This document shows, one piece after another, positions 1 to 10,841 of a stretch of 44,192 nucleotides of DNA. Both the position numbers and the translations under genes were made by a program. Source of the stretch: Chrysophaeum taylorii (Eukaryota > Sar > Pelagophyceae > Pelagomonadales > Pelagomonadaceae); the NCBI GenBank assembly GCA_029834535.1, contig JAQMWT010000399.1, positions 1 to 44,192 of the forward strand, written 5' to 3'. Each line of letters starts with the position of its first letter. Position 1 is the first letter of the stretch. Under the pieces are notes generated by a model. That model saw nothing but the letters and a program-made list of their open reading frames with translations, was not told where the DNA came from and made no database searches.

Positions 1-1363
1 GCCGACGGTGACGTGAGAACGTTGAACGTGGGCTTGAAAACGAGAATTGCTTGCACGGACGAAGACGCTCTGGATCAACCTTCGCTGATCCGCTGGATCA
101 GGCCTGATACGATGTCAATCCTCTAACGACACCGGAGAAGGGGCGGCAGATGTTCCTGGAAATCGGCACAAGGTTCATTGGTACCCGCGCCTGCACCGCC
201 GGCACCGACATGTCAGCACACGAGTTTCCGACGACCGCTATCCGTTCCCAGATCTCGAGGGTCTTGACGCCGCGAACATCGGCAGCGCTCTTCCAAGGGT
301 CTGCCTCCGACGACGCCGCAAGTGGTAGGAAGTGATTTCGACTCTGAGAGCCCAGGGGGCGAAAGATATCGAGCCGGACGCACCCATAGCGGCCAGCATG
401 GCCGGGCTGCAGGACGCATTGTGGGACGAGGTGACGAGCCTCTCGCTTTGGGAGCGGCAAGTGCACGTCTGCGGCGCCGGTGATCCGCCTTTGATGCCAG
501 CCGGGTGTTGAGGAAGTTGAGTCGCCTCTCTGGCATTCTATGCCAACTGCGATCAGCAATGGATAGCTGCGGATCTCCAGAATAGAGCCAGCGCTTTTCA
601 ATCCCGAGACCGCGTGGGGGAAGTCCCAGGACCAAAATAGTTCTTGGAGACTGCCGATGCCGTTAGTCGTGAAGAACCCGAGGTCGTCTCGTGACGGCGC
701 GCCAGCCAACCAGGCGGAAAAATCTGACTCGTTGTCGTGCCTTCCCGCACGGCGCGAGCCGAAGAAACTGAACGGTGATAAAGCATGCGACGGCACCGGC
801 ACTGTGCCGTTGGATTCTGGCGATCTAGAAACGGGCTGCAACGCGTCCCTCTCCCTCCACGTCTCTATCCATCCCCTCGAGATCCGTTTCTTGCCTGGAG
901 GAGGAAGCGATCCAGATGACACTCTCGCGTGTCGATGCAGAGCCAGAGAGAGGCGTGCTTGTGCAGGAGCCAGAAACTAGCAATGTGCCCGATGAGTGGT
1001 GTGAGGCCACAGTCGACGCGTTGCCGTTGGCGGCTTCAGCGCCGAGTGAACCGACGGTGAGGATTCGACGCCAATCACCGGTGATCTCGAGGGTTGCCCA
1101 GCGAGCGATGCACCGACGAAGGTGGATTGCGGCGGCGAGCCATCGCTCGACGTTGTAAATGACGAGTGCGAACCAACTCCAACTCACGCGGCGCCGGACT
1201 TGGTCACATCGCCACGCGAGCAATCGAGCCTGGACCAAGCGGAGTCTTTGGAGCTGGAACCCGCGGCGCTTGCTTTGGCTGCAAACGCCGACGGTGACGT
1301 GACGGTTGATACGGCTGGCCTTGAAAACGAGCCTTGGCTGGGCACGGACGAAGACGCTCTGAC
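1..1363 (+). pseudogene. Degraded first visible copy of the 1257-bp unit of the giant gene
   Basis: This stretch aligns along its whole length with the 419-codon unit repeated downstream, but it carries many scattered one- or two-base insertions, deletions and substitutions up to about 950, so no long frame survives. From about 950 it is almost identical to the later copies, apart from a missing base near 1055 (ACGGTGAGG against ACGTGTGAGG) and one near 1363 (GACCCC against GACTCCC). The array clearly continues to the left of the window. The damage may be a real decayed edge copy, or poorly corrected consensus at a contig end. The sequence cannot separate these, but the abrupt change from noisy to clean favours the second. 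Confidence 0.7.
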
Positions 1364-3016
1364 CCCTTCGCTGATCCGCTGGATCAGCCTGATCACGATG
1401 TCAATCCTCTAACGACACCGGAGATAGGGGCGGCAGATGTTCCTGGAGAATCGGCACCAAGGTCTCAGTGGCTACCCGAGCCTGCGCCGCCGGCGAATGT
1501 CGACGTTTCCGACGACCGCCTCCTTCCAGATCTCGATGGTCTTGACACCGCGAACATCGGCAGCGCTCTTCCAAGGGATCTGCCTCCGACGACGCCGCAA
1601 GTGGTAGAAGCTGATTTCGACTCTGAAGCCCAGGGGGCGAAAGATATCGAGCCGGAAGCACCCATATGCGGCAGCATGCCGGAGCTGAAGGACGTTGTGG
1701 ACGAGGTGACGAGTTCTCTCGCTTTGGGAGCGCCAGTGCACGTCGCGGCGCCGAGTGATCCGCCCTTTGATGCCGGGCCGGGTGTTGAGGAAGTTGAGCT
1801 CGCCTCTCTGGCATTCATGCCAACTGACGATCATCAATTCGACGCTGCGGATTTCCAGAAAGAGCCAGCGCTTTTCAATCCCGATGACGCGTTGGTGGAA
1901 ACCAGGCAAACTAGTTCTGGAGACTGCGATGCCGTTCTCGAGGAAGAACCCGAGGTCGTCGTCGTCGACGGCGCGCCCAGCCAACCAGCGAAAAAATCTG
2001 ACTCGTTGTCGCGCCTTCCCGCACCGGCGCAAGTCGAAGAACTGGACGGTGATAAAGCATGCGACGGCCTCGGCACTTTGCCATTGGATTCTGGCGATCT
2101 AGAAACGTTGCTGCCACGCGTCTCTCCATCCCCTCGAGATCCGTTTCTTGCTGAGGTGGATACGGATCCAGATGACACTCTCGCGGTCGATGCAGAGCCA
2201 GAGAGAGGCGTGCTTATGCAGGAGCCAGAAACTAGCAATGTGCCCGATGAGTGGTGTGAGGCCACAGTCGACGCGTTGCCGTTGGCGGCTTCAGCGCCGA
2301 GTGAACCGACGTGTGAGGATTCGACGCCAATCACCGGTGATCTCGAGGGTTGCCCAGCGAGCGATGCACCGACGAAGGTGGATTGCGGCGGCGAGCCATC
2401 GCTCGACGTTGTAAATGACGAGTGCGAACCAACTCCAACTCACGCGGCGCCGGACTTGGTCACATCGCCACGCGAGCAATCGAGCCTGGACCAAGCGGAG
2501 TCTTTGGAGCTGGAACCCGCGGCGCTTGCTTTGGCTGCAAACGCCGACGGTGACGTGACGGTTGATACGGCTGGGCTTGAAAACGAGCCTTGGCTGGGCA
2601 CGGACGAAGACGCTCTGACTCCCTTCGCTGATCCGCTGGATCAGCCTGATCACGATGTCAATCCTCTAACGACACCGGAGATAGGGGCGGCAGATGTTCC
2701 TGGAGAATCGGCACCAAGGTCTCAGTGGCTACCCGAGCCTGCACCGCCGGCGAATGTCGACGTTTCCGACGACCGCCTCCTTCCAGATCTCGATGGTCTT
2801 GACGCCGCGAACATCAGCAGCGCTCTTCCAAGCGATCTGCCTCCGACGACGCCGCAAGTGGTAGAAGCTGATTTCGACTCTGAAGCCCAGGGGGGCGAAA
2901 GATATCGAGCCGGAAGCACCCATATGCGGCAGCATGCCGGAGCTGAAGGACGTTGTGGACGAGGTGACGAGTTCTCTCGCTTTGGGAGCGCCAGTGCACG
3001 TCGCGGCGCCGAGTGA
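1364..3016 (+). CDS. Giant repeat protein, segment A (419-residue unit)
   Basis: The segment reads in the array frame from the missing base near 1363 to a six-G run at 2890-2895, where every intact copy has five G. After the extra G the frame runs on only to a stop at 3016 and the product stops resembling the repeat. It covers one full 419-residue unit: the DPFADPLDQPDHD stretch, the PELKDVVDEV helix-like stretch, the EEEPEVVVVDG acidic patch, the SPRDPFLAE core and the SLDVVNDECEP stretch. The variants TDPDD and LMQEP are shared with the next copy, so these two are recent duplicates. I recognise no catalytic or folded domain. It is most likely an internal piece of one large gene rather than a separate gene. 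Confidence 0.6.
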   Translation, partial: PFADPLDQPDHDVNPLTTPEIGAADVPGESAPRSQWLPEPAPPANVDVSDDRLLPDLDGLDTANIGSALPRDLPPTTPQVVEADFDSEAQGAKDIEPEAPICGSMPELKDVVDEVTSSLALGAPVHVAAPSDPPFDAGPGVEEVELASLAFMPTDDHQFDAADFQKEPALFNPDDALVETRQTSSGDCDAVLEEEPEVVVVDGAPSQPAKKSDSLSRLPAPAQVEELDGDKACDGLGTLPLDSGDLETLLPRVSPSPRDPFLAEVDTDPDDTLAVDAEPERGVLMQEPETSNVPDEWCEATVDALPLAASAPSEPTCEDSTPITGDLEGCPASDAPTKVDCGGEPSLDVVNDECEPTPTHAAPDLVTSPREQSSLDQAESLELEPAALALAANADGDVTVDTAGLENEPWLGTDEDALTPFADPLDQPDHDVNPLTTPEIGAADVPGESAPRSQWLPEPAPPANVDVSDDRLLPDLDGLDAANISSALPSDLPPTTPQVVEADFDSEAQGGERYRAGSTHMRQHAGAEGRCGRGDEFSRFGSASARRGAE

Positions 3017-4121
3017 TCCGCTCTTTGATGCCGAGCCGGGTGTTGAGGAAGTTGAGCTCGCCTCTCTGGCATTCATGCCAACTGACGATCATCAATTCGA
3101 CGCTGCGGATTTCCAGAAAGAGCCAGCGCTTTTCCATCCCGATGACGCGTTGGTGGAAACCAGGCAAACTAGTTCTGGAGACTGCGATGCCGTTCTCGAG
3201 GAAGAACCCGAGGTCGTCGTCGTCGACGGCGCGCCCAGCCAACCAGCGAAAAAATCTGACTCGTTGTCGCGCCTTCCCGCACCGGCGCAAGTCGAAGAAC
3301 TGGACGGTGATAAAGCATGCGACGGCCTCGGCACTTTGCCATTGGATTCTGGCGATCTAGAAACGTTGCTGCCACGCGTCTCTCCATCCCCTCGAGATCC
3401 GTTTCTTGCTGAGGTGGATACGGATCCAGATGACACTCTCGCGGTCGATGCAGAGCCAGAGAGAGGCGTGCTTATGCAGGAGCCAGAAACTAGCAATGTG
3501 CCCGATGAGTGGTGTGAGGCCACAGTCGACGCGTTGCCGTTGGCGGCTTCAGCGCCGAGTGAACCGACGTGTGAGGATTCGACGCCAATCACCGGTGATC
3601 TCGAGGGTTGCCCAGCGAGCGATGCACCGACGAAGGTGGATTGCGGCGGCGAGCCATCGCTCGACGTTGTAAATGACGAGTGCGAACCAACTCCAACTCA
3701 CGCGGCGCCGGACTTGGTCACATCGCCACGCGAGCAATCGAGCCTGGACCAAGCGGAGTCTTTGGAGCTGGAACCCGCGGCGCTTGCTTTGGCTGCAAAC
3801 GCCGACGGTGACGTGACGGTTGATACGGCTGGGCTTGAAAACGAGCCTTGGCTGGGCACGGACGAAGACGCTCTGACTCCCTTCGCTGATCCGCTGGATC
3901 AGCCTGATCACGATGTCAATCCTCTAACGACACCGGAGATAGGGGCGGCAGATGTTCCTGGAGAATCGGCACCAAGGTCTCAGTGGCTACCCGAGCCTGC
4001 ACCGCCGGCGAATGTCGACGTTTCCGACGACCGCCTCCTTCCAGATCTCGATGGTCTTGACGCCGCGAACATCGGCAGCGCTCTTCCAAGGATCTGCCTC
4101 CGACGACGCCGCAAGTGGTAG
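2890..4121 (+). CDS. Giant repeat protein, segment B
   Basis: The array frame resumes after the six-G run and stays open to about 4090. There a GGG found in the other copies (CCAAGGGATC) is GG, and 60 bases on, near 4147, a GGGGG run is GGGG. The two deletions break the frame and the stop at 4121 follows. The first in-frame ATG is at 2934, inside the unit, so it is not a credible gene start. The segment carries the DPLFD variant where most copies have DPPFD, and the ALFH variant where most have ALFN. The coding content equals slightly less than one unit. Confidence 0.55.
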
Positions 4122-4147
4122 AAGCTGATTTCGACTCTGAAGCCCAG

Positions 4148-7071
4148 GGGCGAAAGATATCGAGCCGGAAGCACCCATATGCGGCAGCATGCCGGAGCTG
4201 AAGGACGTTGTGGACGAGGTGACGAGCTCTCTCGCTTTGGGAGCGCCAGTGCACGTCGCGGCGCCGAGTGATCCGCCCTTTGATGCCGAGCCGGGTGTTG
4301 AGGAAGTTGAGCTCGCCTCTCTGGCATTCATGCCAACTGACGATCATCAATTCGACGCTGCGGATTTCCAGAAAGAGCCAGCGCTTTTCAATCCCGATGA
4401 CGCGTTGGTGGAAACCAGGCAAACTAGTTCTGGAGACTGCGATGCCGTTCTCGAGGAAGAACCCGAGGTCGTCGTCGTCGACGGCGCGCCCAGCCAACCA
4501 GCGGAAAAATCTGACTCGTTGTCGTGCCTTCCCGCACCGGCGCGAGTCGAAGAACTGGACGGTGATAAAGCATGCGACAGCCTCGGCACTTTGCCATTGG
4601 ATTCTGGCGATCTAGAAACGTTGCTGCCACGCGTCTCTCCATCCCCTCGAGATCCGTTTCTTGCTGAGGTGGATGCGGATCCAGATGACACTCTCGCGGT
4701 CGATGCAGAGCCAGAGAGAGGCGTGCTTGTGCAGGAGCCAGAAACTAGCAATGTGCCCGATGAGTGGTGTGAGGCCACAGTCGACGCGTTGCCGTTGGCG
4801 GCTTCAGCGCCGAGTGAACCGACGTGTGAGGATTCGACGCCAATCACCGGTGATCTCGAGGGTTGCCCAGCGAGCGATGCACCGACGAAGGTGGATTGCG
4901 GCGGCGAGCCATCGCTCGACGTTGTAAATGACGAGTGCGAACCAACTCCAACTCACGCGGCGCCGGACTTGGTCACATCGCCACGCGAGCAATCGAGCCT
5001 GGACCAAGCGGAGTCTTTGGAGCTGGAACCCGCGGCGCTTGCTTTGGCTGCAAACGCCGACGGTGACGTGACGGTTGATACGGCTGGGCTTGAAAACGAG
5101 CCTTGGCTGGGCACGGACGAAGACGCTCTGACTCCCTTCGCTGATCCGCTGGATCAGCCTGATCACGATGTCAATCCTCTAACGACACCGGAGATAGGGG
5201 CGGCAGATGTTCCTGGAGAATCGGCACCAAGGTCTCAGTGGCTACCCGAGCCTGCACCGCCGGCGAATGTCGACGTTTCCGACGACCGCCTCCTTCCAGA
5301 TCTCGATGGTCTTGACGCCGCGAACATCGGCAGCGCTCTTCCAAGGGATCTGCCTCCGACGACGCCGCAAGTGGTAGAAGCTGATTTCGACTCTGAAGCC
5401 CAGGGGGCGAAAGATATCGAGCCGGAAGCACCCATATGCGGCAGCATGCCGGAGCTGAAGGACGTTGTGGACGAGGTGACGAGCTCTCTCGCTTTGGGAG
5501 CGCCAGTGCACGTCGCGGCGCCGAGTGATCCGCCCTTTGATGCCGAGCCGGGTGTTGAGGAAGTTGAGCTCGCCTCTCTGGCATTCATGCCAACTGACGA
5601 TCATCAATTCGACGCTGCGGATTTCCAGAAAGAGCCAGCGCTTTTCAATCCCGATGACGCGTTGGTGGAAACCAGGCAAACTAGTTCTGGAGACTGCGAT
5701 GCCGTTCTCGAGGAAGAACCCGAGGTCGTCGTCGTCGACGGCGCGCCCAGCCAACCAGCGGAAAAATCTGACTCGTTGTCGTGCCTTCCCGCACCGGCGC
5801 GAGTCGAAGAACTGAACGGTGATAAAGCATGCGACGGCCTCGGCACTTTGCCATTGGATTCTGGCGATCTAGAAACGTTGCTGCCACGCGTCTCTCCATC
5901 CCCTCGAGATCCGTTTCTTGCTGAGGTGGAAGCGGATCCAGATGACACTCTCGCGGTCGATGCAGAGCCAGAGAGAGGCGTGCTTGTGCAGGAGCCAGAA
6001 ACTAGCAATGTGCCCGATGAGTGGTGTGAGGCCACAGTCGACGCGTTGCCGTTGGCGGCTTCAGCGCCGAGTGAACCGACGTGTGAGGATTCGACGCCAA
6101 TCACCGGTGATCTCGAGGGTTGCCCAGCGAGCGATGCACCGACGAAGGTGGATTGCGGCGGCGAGCCATCGCTCGACGTTGTAAATGACGAGTGCGAACC
6201 AACTCCAACTCACGCGGCGCCGGACTTGGTCACATCGCCACGCGAGCAATCGAGCCTGGACCAAGCGGAGTCTTTGGAGCTGGAACCCGCGGCGCTTGCT
6301 TTGGCTGCAAACGCCGACGGTGACGTGACGGTTGATACGGCTGGGCTTGAAAGCGAGCCTTGGCTGGGCACGGACGAAGACGCTCTGACTCCCTTCGCTG
6401 ATCCGCTGGATCAGCCTGATCACGATGTCAATCCTCTAACGACACCGGAGATAGGGGCGGCAGATGTTCCTGGAGAATCGGCACCAAGGTCTCAGTGGCT
6501 ACCCGAGCCTGCACCGCCGGCGAATGTCGACGTTTCCGACGACCGCCTCCTTCCAGATCTCGATGGTCTTGACGCCGCGAACATCGGCAGCGCTCTTCCA
6601 AGGGATCTGCCTCCGACGACGCCGCAAGTGGTAGAAGCTGATTTCGACTCTGAAGCCCAGGGGGCGAAAGATATCGAGCCGGAAGCACCCATATGCGGCA
6701 GCATGCCGGAGCTGAAGGACGTTGTGGACGAGGTGACGAGCTCTCTCGCTTTGGGAGCGCCAGTGCACGTCGCGGCGCCGAGTGATCCGCCCTTTGATGC
6801 CGAGCCGGGTGTTGAGGAAGTTGAGCTCGCCTCTCTGGCATTCATGCCAACTGACGATCATCAATTCGACGCTGCGGATTTCCAGAAAGAGCCAGCGCTT
6901 TTCAATCCCGATGACGCGTTGGTGGAAACCAGGCAAACTAGTTCTGGAGACTGCGATGCCGTTCTCGAGGAAGAACCCGAGGTCGTCGTCGTCGACGGCG
7001 CGCCCAGCCAACCAGCGAAAAATCTGACTCGTTGTCGTGCCTTCCCGCACCGGCGCAAGTCGAAGAACTGA
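4148..7071 (+). CDS. Giant repeat protein, segment C (more than two units)
   Basis: From the G-run break near 4147 the array frame is open through more than two 419-residue units, up to an A run at 7018-7022. That run has five A after GCG, whereas other copies have six A, or GG followed by five A (giving AKKS or AEKS). Losing one A sends the frame to a stop at 7071. The first ATG in frame is at 4189. The copies change from VDADPDD to VEADPDD and from AGLEN to AGLES along this stretch, a gradient expected from stepwise tandem duplication. The product is strongly acidic and rich in Pro, Ala and Val, with few aromatics. Confidence 0.6.
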
Positions 7072-10000
7072 ACGGTGATAAAGCATGCGACGGCCTCGGC
7101 ACTTTGCCATTGGATTCTGGCGATCTAGAAACGTTGCTGCCACGCGTCTCTCCATCCCCTCGAGATCCGTTTCTTGCTGAGGTGGAAGCGGATCCAGATG
7201 ACACTCTCGCGGTCGATGCAGAGCCAGAGAGAGGCGTGCTTGTGCAGGAGCCAGAAACTAGCAATGTGCCCGATGAGTGGTGTGAGGCCACAGTCGACGC
7301 GTTGCCGTTGGCGGCTTCAGCGCCGAGTGAACCGACGTGTGAGGATTCGACGCCAATCACCGGTGATCTCGAGGGTTGCCCAGCGAGCGATGCACCGACG
7401 AAGGTGGATTGCGGCGGCGAGCCATCGCTCGACGTTGTAAATGACGAGTGCGAACCAACTCCAACTCACGCGGCGCCGGACTTGGTCACATCGCCACGCG
7501 AGCAATCGAGCCTGGACCAAGCGGAGTCTTTGGAGCTGGAACCCGCGGCGCTTGCTTTGGCTGCAAACGCCGACGGTGACGTGACGGTTGATACGGCTGG
7601 GCTTGAAAGCGAGCCTTGGCTGGGCACGGACGAAGACGCTCTGACTCCCTTCGCTGATCCGCTGGATCAGCCTGATCACGATGTCAATCCTCTAACGACA
7701 CCGGAGATAGGGGCGGCAGATGTTCCTGGAGAATCGGCACCAAGGTCTCAGTGGCTACCCGAGCCTGCACCGCCGGCGAATGTCGACGTTTCCGACGACC
7801 GCCTCCTTCCAGATCTCGATGGTCTTGACGCCGCGAACATCGGCAGCGCTCTTCCAAGGGATCTGCCTCCGACGACGCCGCAAGTGGTAGAAGCTGATTT
7901 CGACTCTGAAGCCCAGGGGGCGAAAGATATCGAGCCGGAAGCACCCATATGCGGCAGCATGCCGGAGCTGAAGGACGTTGTGGACGAGGTGACGAGCTCT
8001 CTCGCTTTGGGAGCGCCAGTGCACGTCGCGGCGCCGAGTGATCCGCCCTTTGATGCCGAGCCGGGTGTTGAGGAAGTTGAGCTCGCCTCTCTGGCATTCA
8101 TGCCAACTGACGATCATCAATTCGACGCTGCGGATTTCCAGAAAGAGCCAGCGCTTTTCAATCCCGATGACGCGTTGGTGGAAACCAGGCAAACTAGTTC
8201 TGGAGACTGCGATGCCGTTCTCGAGGAAGAACCCGAGGTCGTCGTCGTCGACGGCGCGCCCAGCCAACCAGCGAAAAAATCTGACTCGTTGTCGTGCCTT
8301 CCCGCACCGGCGCGAGTCGAAGAACTGAACGGTGATAAAGCATGCGACGGCCTCGGCACTTTGCCATTGGATTCTGGCGATCTAGAAACGTTGCTGCCAC
8401 GCGTCTCTCCATCCCCTCGAGATCCGTTTCTTGCTGAGGTGGAAGCGGATCCAGATGACACTCTCGCGGTCGATGCAGAGCCAGAGAGAGGCGTGCTTGT
8501 GCAGGAGCCAGAAACTAGCAATGTGCCCGATGAGTGGTGTGAGGCCACAGTCGACGCGTTGCCGTTGGCGGCTTCAGCGCCGAGTGAACCGACGTGTGAG
8601 GATTCGACGCCAATCACCGGTGATCTCGAGGGTTGCCCAGCGAGCGATGCACCGACGAAGGTGGATTGCGGCGGCGAGCCATCGCTCGACGTTGTAAATG
8701 ACGAGTGCGAACCAACTCCAACTCACGCGGCGCCGGACTTGGTCACATCGCCACGCGAGCAATCGAGCCTGGACCAAGCGGAGTCTTTGGAGCTGGAACC
8801 CGCGGCGCTTGCTTTGGCTGCAAACGCCGACGGTGACGTGACGGTTGATACGGCTGGGCTTGAAAGCGAGCCTTGGCTGGGCACGGACGAAGACGCTCTG
8901 ACTCCCTTCGCTGATCCGCTGGATCAGCCTGATCACGATGTCAATCCTCTAACGACACCGGAGATAGGGGCGGCAGATGTTCCTGGAGAATCGGCACCAA
9001 GGTCTCAGTGGCTACCCGAGCCTGCACCGCCGGCGAATGTCGACGTTTCCGACGACCGCCTCCTTCCAGATCTCGATGGTCTTGACGCCGCGAACATCGG
9101 CAGCGCTCTTCCAAGGGATCTGCCTCCGACGACGCCGCAAGTGGTAGAAGCTGATTTCGACTCTGAAGCCCAGGGGGCGAAAGATATCGAGCCGGAAGCA
9201 CCCATATGCGGCAGCATGCCGGAGCTGAAGGACGTTGTGGACGAGGTGACGAGCTCTCTCGCTTTGGGAGCGCCAGTGCACGTCGCGGCGCCGAGTGATC
9301 CGCCCTTTGATGCCGAGCCGGGTGTTGAGGAAGTTGAGCTCGCCTCTCTGGCATTCATGCCAACTGACGATCATCAATTCGACGCTGCGGATTTCCAGAA
9401 AGAGCCAGCGCTTTTCAATCCCGATGACGCGTTGGTGGAAACCAGGCAAACTAGTTCTGGAGACTGCGATGCCGTTCTCGAGGAAGAACCCGAGGTCGTC
9501 GTCGTCGACGGCGCGCCCAGCCAACCAGCGGAAAAATCTGACTCGTTGTCGTGCCTTCCCGCACCGGCGCGAGTCGAAGAACTGAACGGTGATAAAGCAT
9601 GCGACGGCCTCGGCACTTTGCCATTGGATTCTGGCGATCTAGAAACGTTGCTGCCACGCGTCTCTCCATCCCCTCGAGATCCGTTTCTTGCTGAGGTGGA
9701 AGCGGATCCAGATGACACTCTCGCGGTCGATGCAGAGCCAGAGAGAGGCGTGCTTGTGCAGGAGCCAGAAACTAGCAATGTGCCCGATGAGTGGTGTGAG
9801 GCCACAGTCGACGCGTTGCCGTTGGCGGCTTCAGCGCCGAGTGAACCGACGTGTGAGGATTCGACGCCAATCACCGGTGATCTCGAGGGTTGCCCAGCGA
9901 GCGATGCACCGACGAAGGTGGATTGCGGCGGCGAGCCATCGCTCGACGTTGTAAATGACGAGTGCGAACCAACTCCAACTCACGCGGTGCCGGACTTGGT

Positions 10001-10841
10001 CACATCGCCACGCGAGCAATCGAGCCTGGACCAAGCGGAGTCTTTGGAGCTGGAACCCGCGGCGCTTGCTTTGGCTGCAAACGCCGACGGTGACGTGACG
10101 GTTGATACGGCTGGGCTTGAAAACGAGCCTTGGCTGGGCACGGACGAAGACGCTCTGACTCCCTTCGCTGATCCGCTGGATCAGCCTGATCACGATGTCA
10201 ATCCTCTAACGACACCGGAGATAGGGGCGGCAGATGTTCCTGGAGAATCGGCACCAAGGTCTCAGTGGCTACCCGAGCCTGCACCGCCGGCGAATGTCGA
10301 CGTTTCCGACGACCGCCTCCTTCCAGATCTCGATGGTCTTGACGCCGCGAACATCAGCAGCGCTCTTCCAAGGGATCTGCCTCCGACGACGCCGCAAGTG
10401 GTAGAAGCTGATTTCGACTCTGAAGCCCAGGGGGCGAAAGATATCGAGCCGGAAGCACCCATATGCGGCAGCATGCCGGAGCTGAAGGACGTTGTGGACG
10501 AGGTGACGAGCTCTCTCGCTTTGGGAGCGCCAGTGCACGTCGCGGCGCCGAGTGATCCGCTCTTTGATGCCGAGCCGGGTGTTGAGGAAGTTGAGCTCGC
10601 CTCTCTGGCATTCATGCCAACTGACGATCATCAATTCGACGCTGCGGATTTCCAGAAAGAGCCAGCGCTTTTCAATCCCGATGACGCGTTGGTGGAAACC
10701 AGGCAAACTAGTTCTGGAGACTGCGATGCCGTTCTCGAGGAAGAACCCGAGGTCGTCGTCGTCGACGGCGCGCCCAGCCAACCAGCGAAAAATCTGACTC
10801 GTTGTCGTGCCTTCCCGCACCGGCGCGAGTCGAAGAACTGA
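7020..10841 (+). CDS. Giant repeat protein, segment D (three units)
   Basis: The array frame reopens after the short A run at 7018-7022 and stays open for three full units. It ends at the same kind of break, GCG followed by five A near 10,788-10,792, with a stop at 10,841. These units share the EADPDD, LVQEP and AGLES variants, and the last one switches to THAVP and AGLEN. No start codon in a credible context occurs, since candidates near 7032 lie inside the unit. That identical A-run shortening occurs in two non-adjacent units could reflect gene conversion, or a systematic homopolymer error. Confidence 0.6.
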   Translation, partial: KSDSLSCLPAPAQVEELNGDKACDGLGTLPLDSGDLETLLPRVSPSPRDPFLAEVEADPDDTLAVDAEPERGVLVQEPETSNVPDEWCEATVDALPLAASAPSEPTCEDSTPITGDLEGCPASDAPTKVDCGGEPSLDVVNDECEPTPTHAAPDLVTSPREQSSLDQAESLELEPAALALAANADGDVTVDTAGLESEPWLGTDEDALTPFADPLDQPDHDVNPLTTPEIGAADVPGESAPRSQWLPEPAPPANVDVSDDRLLPDLDGLDAANIGSALPRDLPPTTPQVVEADFDSEAQGAKDIEPEAPICGSMPELKDVVDEVTSSLALGAPVHVAAPSDPPFDAEPGVEEVELASLAFMPTDDHQFDAADFQKEPALFNPDDALVETRQTSSGDCDAVLEEEPEVVVVDGAPSQPAKKSDSLSCLPAPARVEELNGDKACDGLGTLPLDSGDLETLLPRVSPSPRDPFLAEVEADPDDTLAVDAEPERGVLVQEPETSNVPDEWCEATVDALPLAASAPSEPTCEDSTPITGDLEGCPASDAPTKVDCGGEPSLDVVNDECEPTPTHAAPDLVTSPREQSSLDQAESLELEPAALALAANADGDVTVDTAGLESEPWLGTDEDALTPFADPLDQPDHDVNPLTTPEIGAADVPGESAPRSQWLPEPAPPANVDVSDDRLLPDLDGLDAANIGSALPRDLPPTTPQVVEADFDSEAQGAKDIEPEAPICGSMPELKDVVDEVTSSLALGAPVHVAAPSDPPFDAEPGVEEVELASLAFMPTDDHQFDAADFQKEPALFNPDDALVETRQTSSGDCDAVLEEEPEVVVVDGAPSQPAEKSDSLSCLPAPARVEELNGDKACDGLGTLPLDSGDLETLLPRVSPSPRDPFLAEVEADPDDTLAVDAEPERGVLVQEPETSNVPDEWCEATVDALPLAASAPSEPTCEDSTPITGDLEGCPASDAPTKVDCGGEPSLDVVNDECEPTPTHAVPDLVTSPREQSSLDQAESLELEPAALALAANADGDVTVDTAGLENEPWLGTDEDALTPFADPLDQPDHDVNPLTTPEIGAADVPGESAPRSQWLPEPAPPANVDVSDDRLLPDLDGLDAANISSALPRDLPPTTPQVVEADFDSEAQGAKDIEPEAPICGSMPELKDVVDEVTSSLALGAPVHVAAPSDPLFDAEPGVEEVELASLAFMPTDDHQFDAADFQKEPALFNPDDALVETRQTSSGDCDAVLEEEPEVVVVDGAPSQPAKNLTRCRAFPHRRESKN

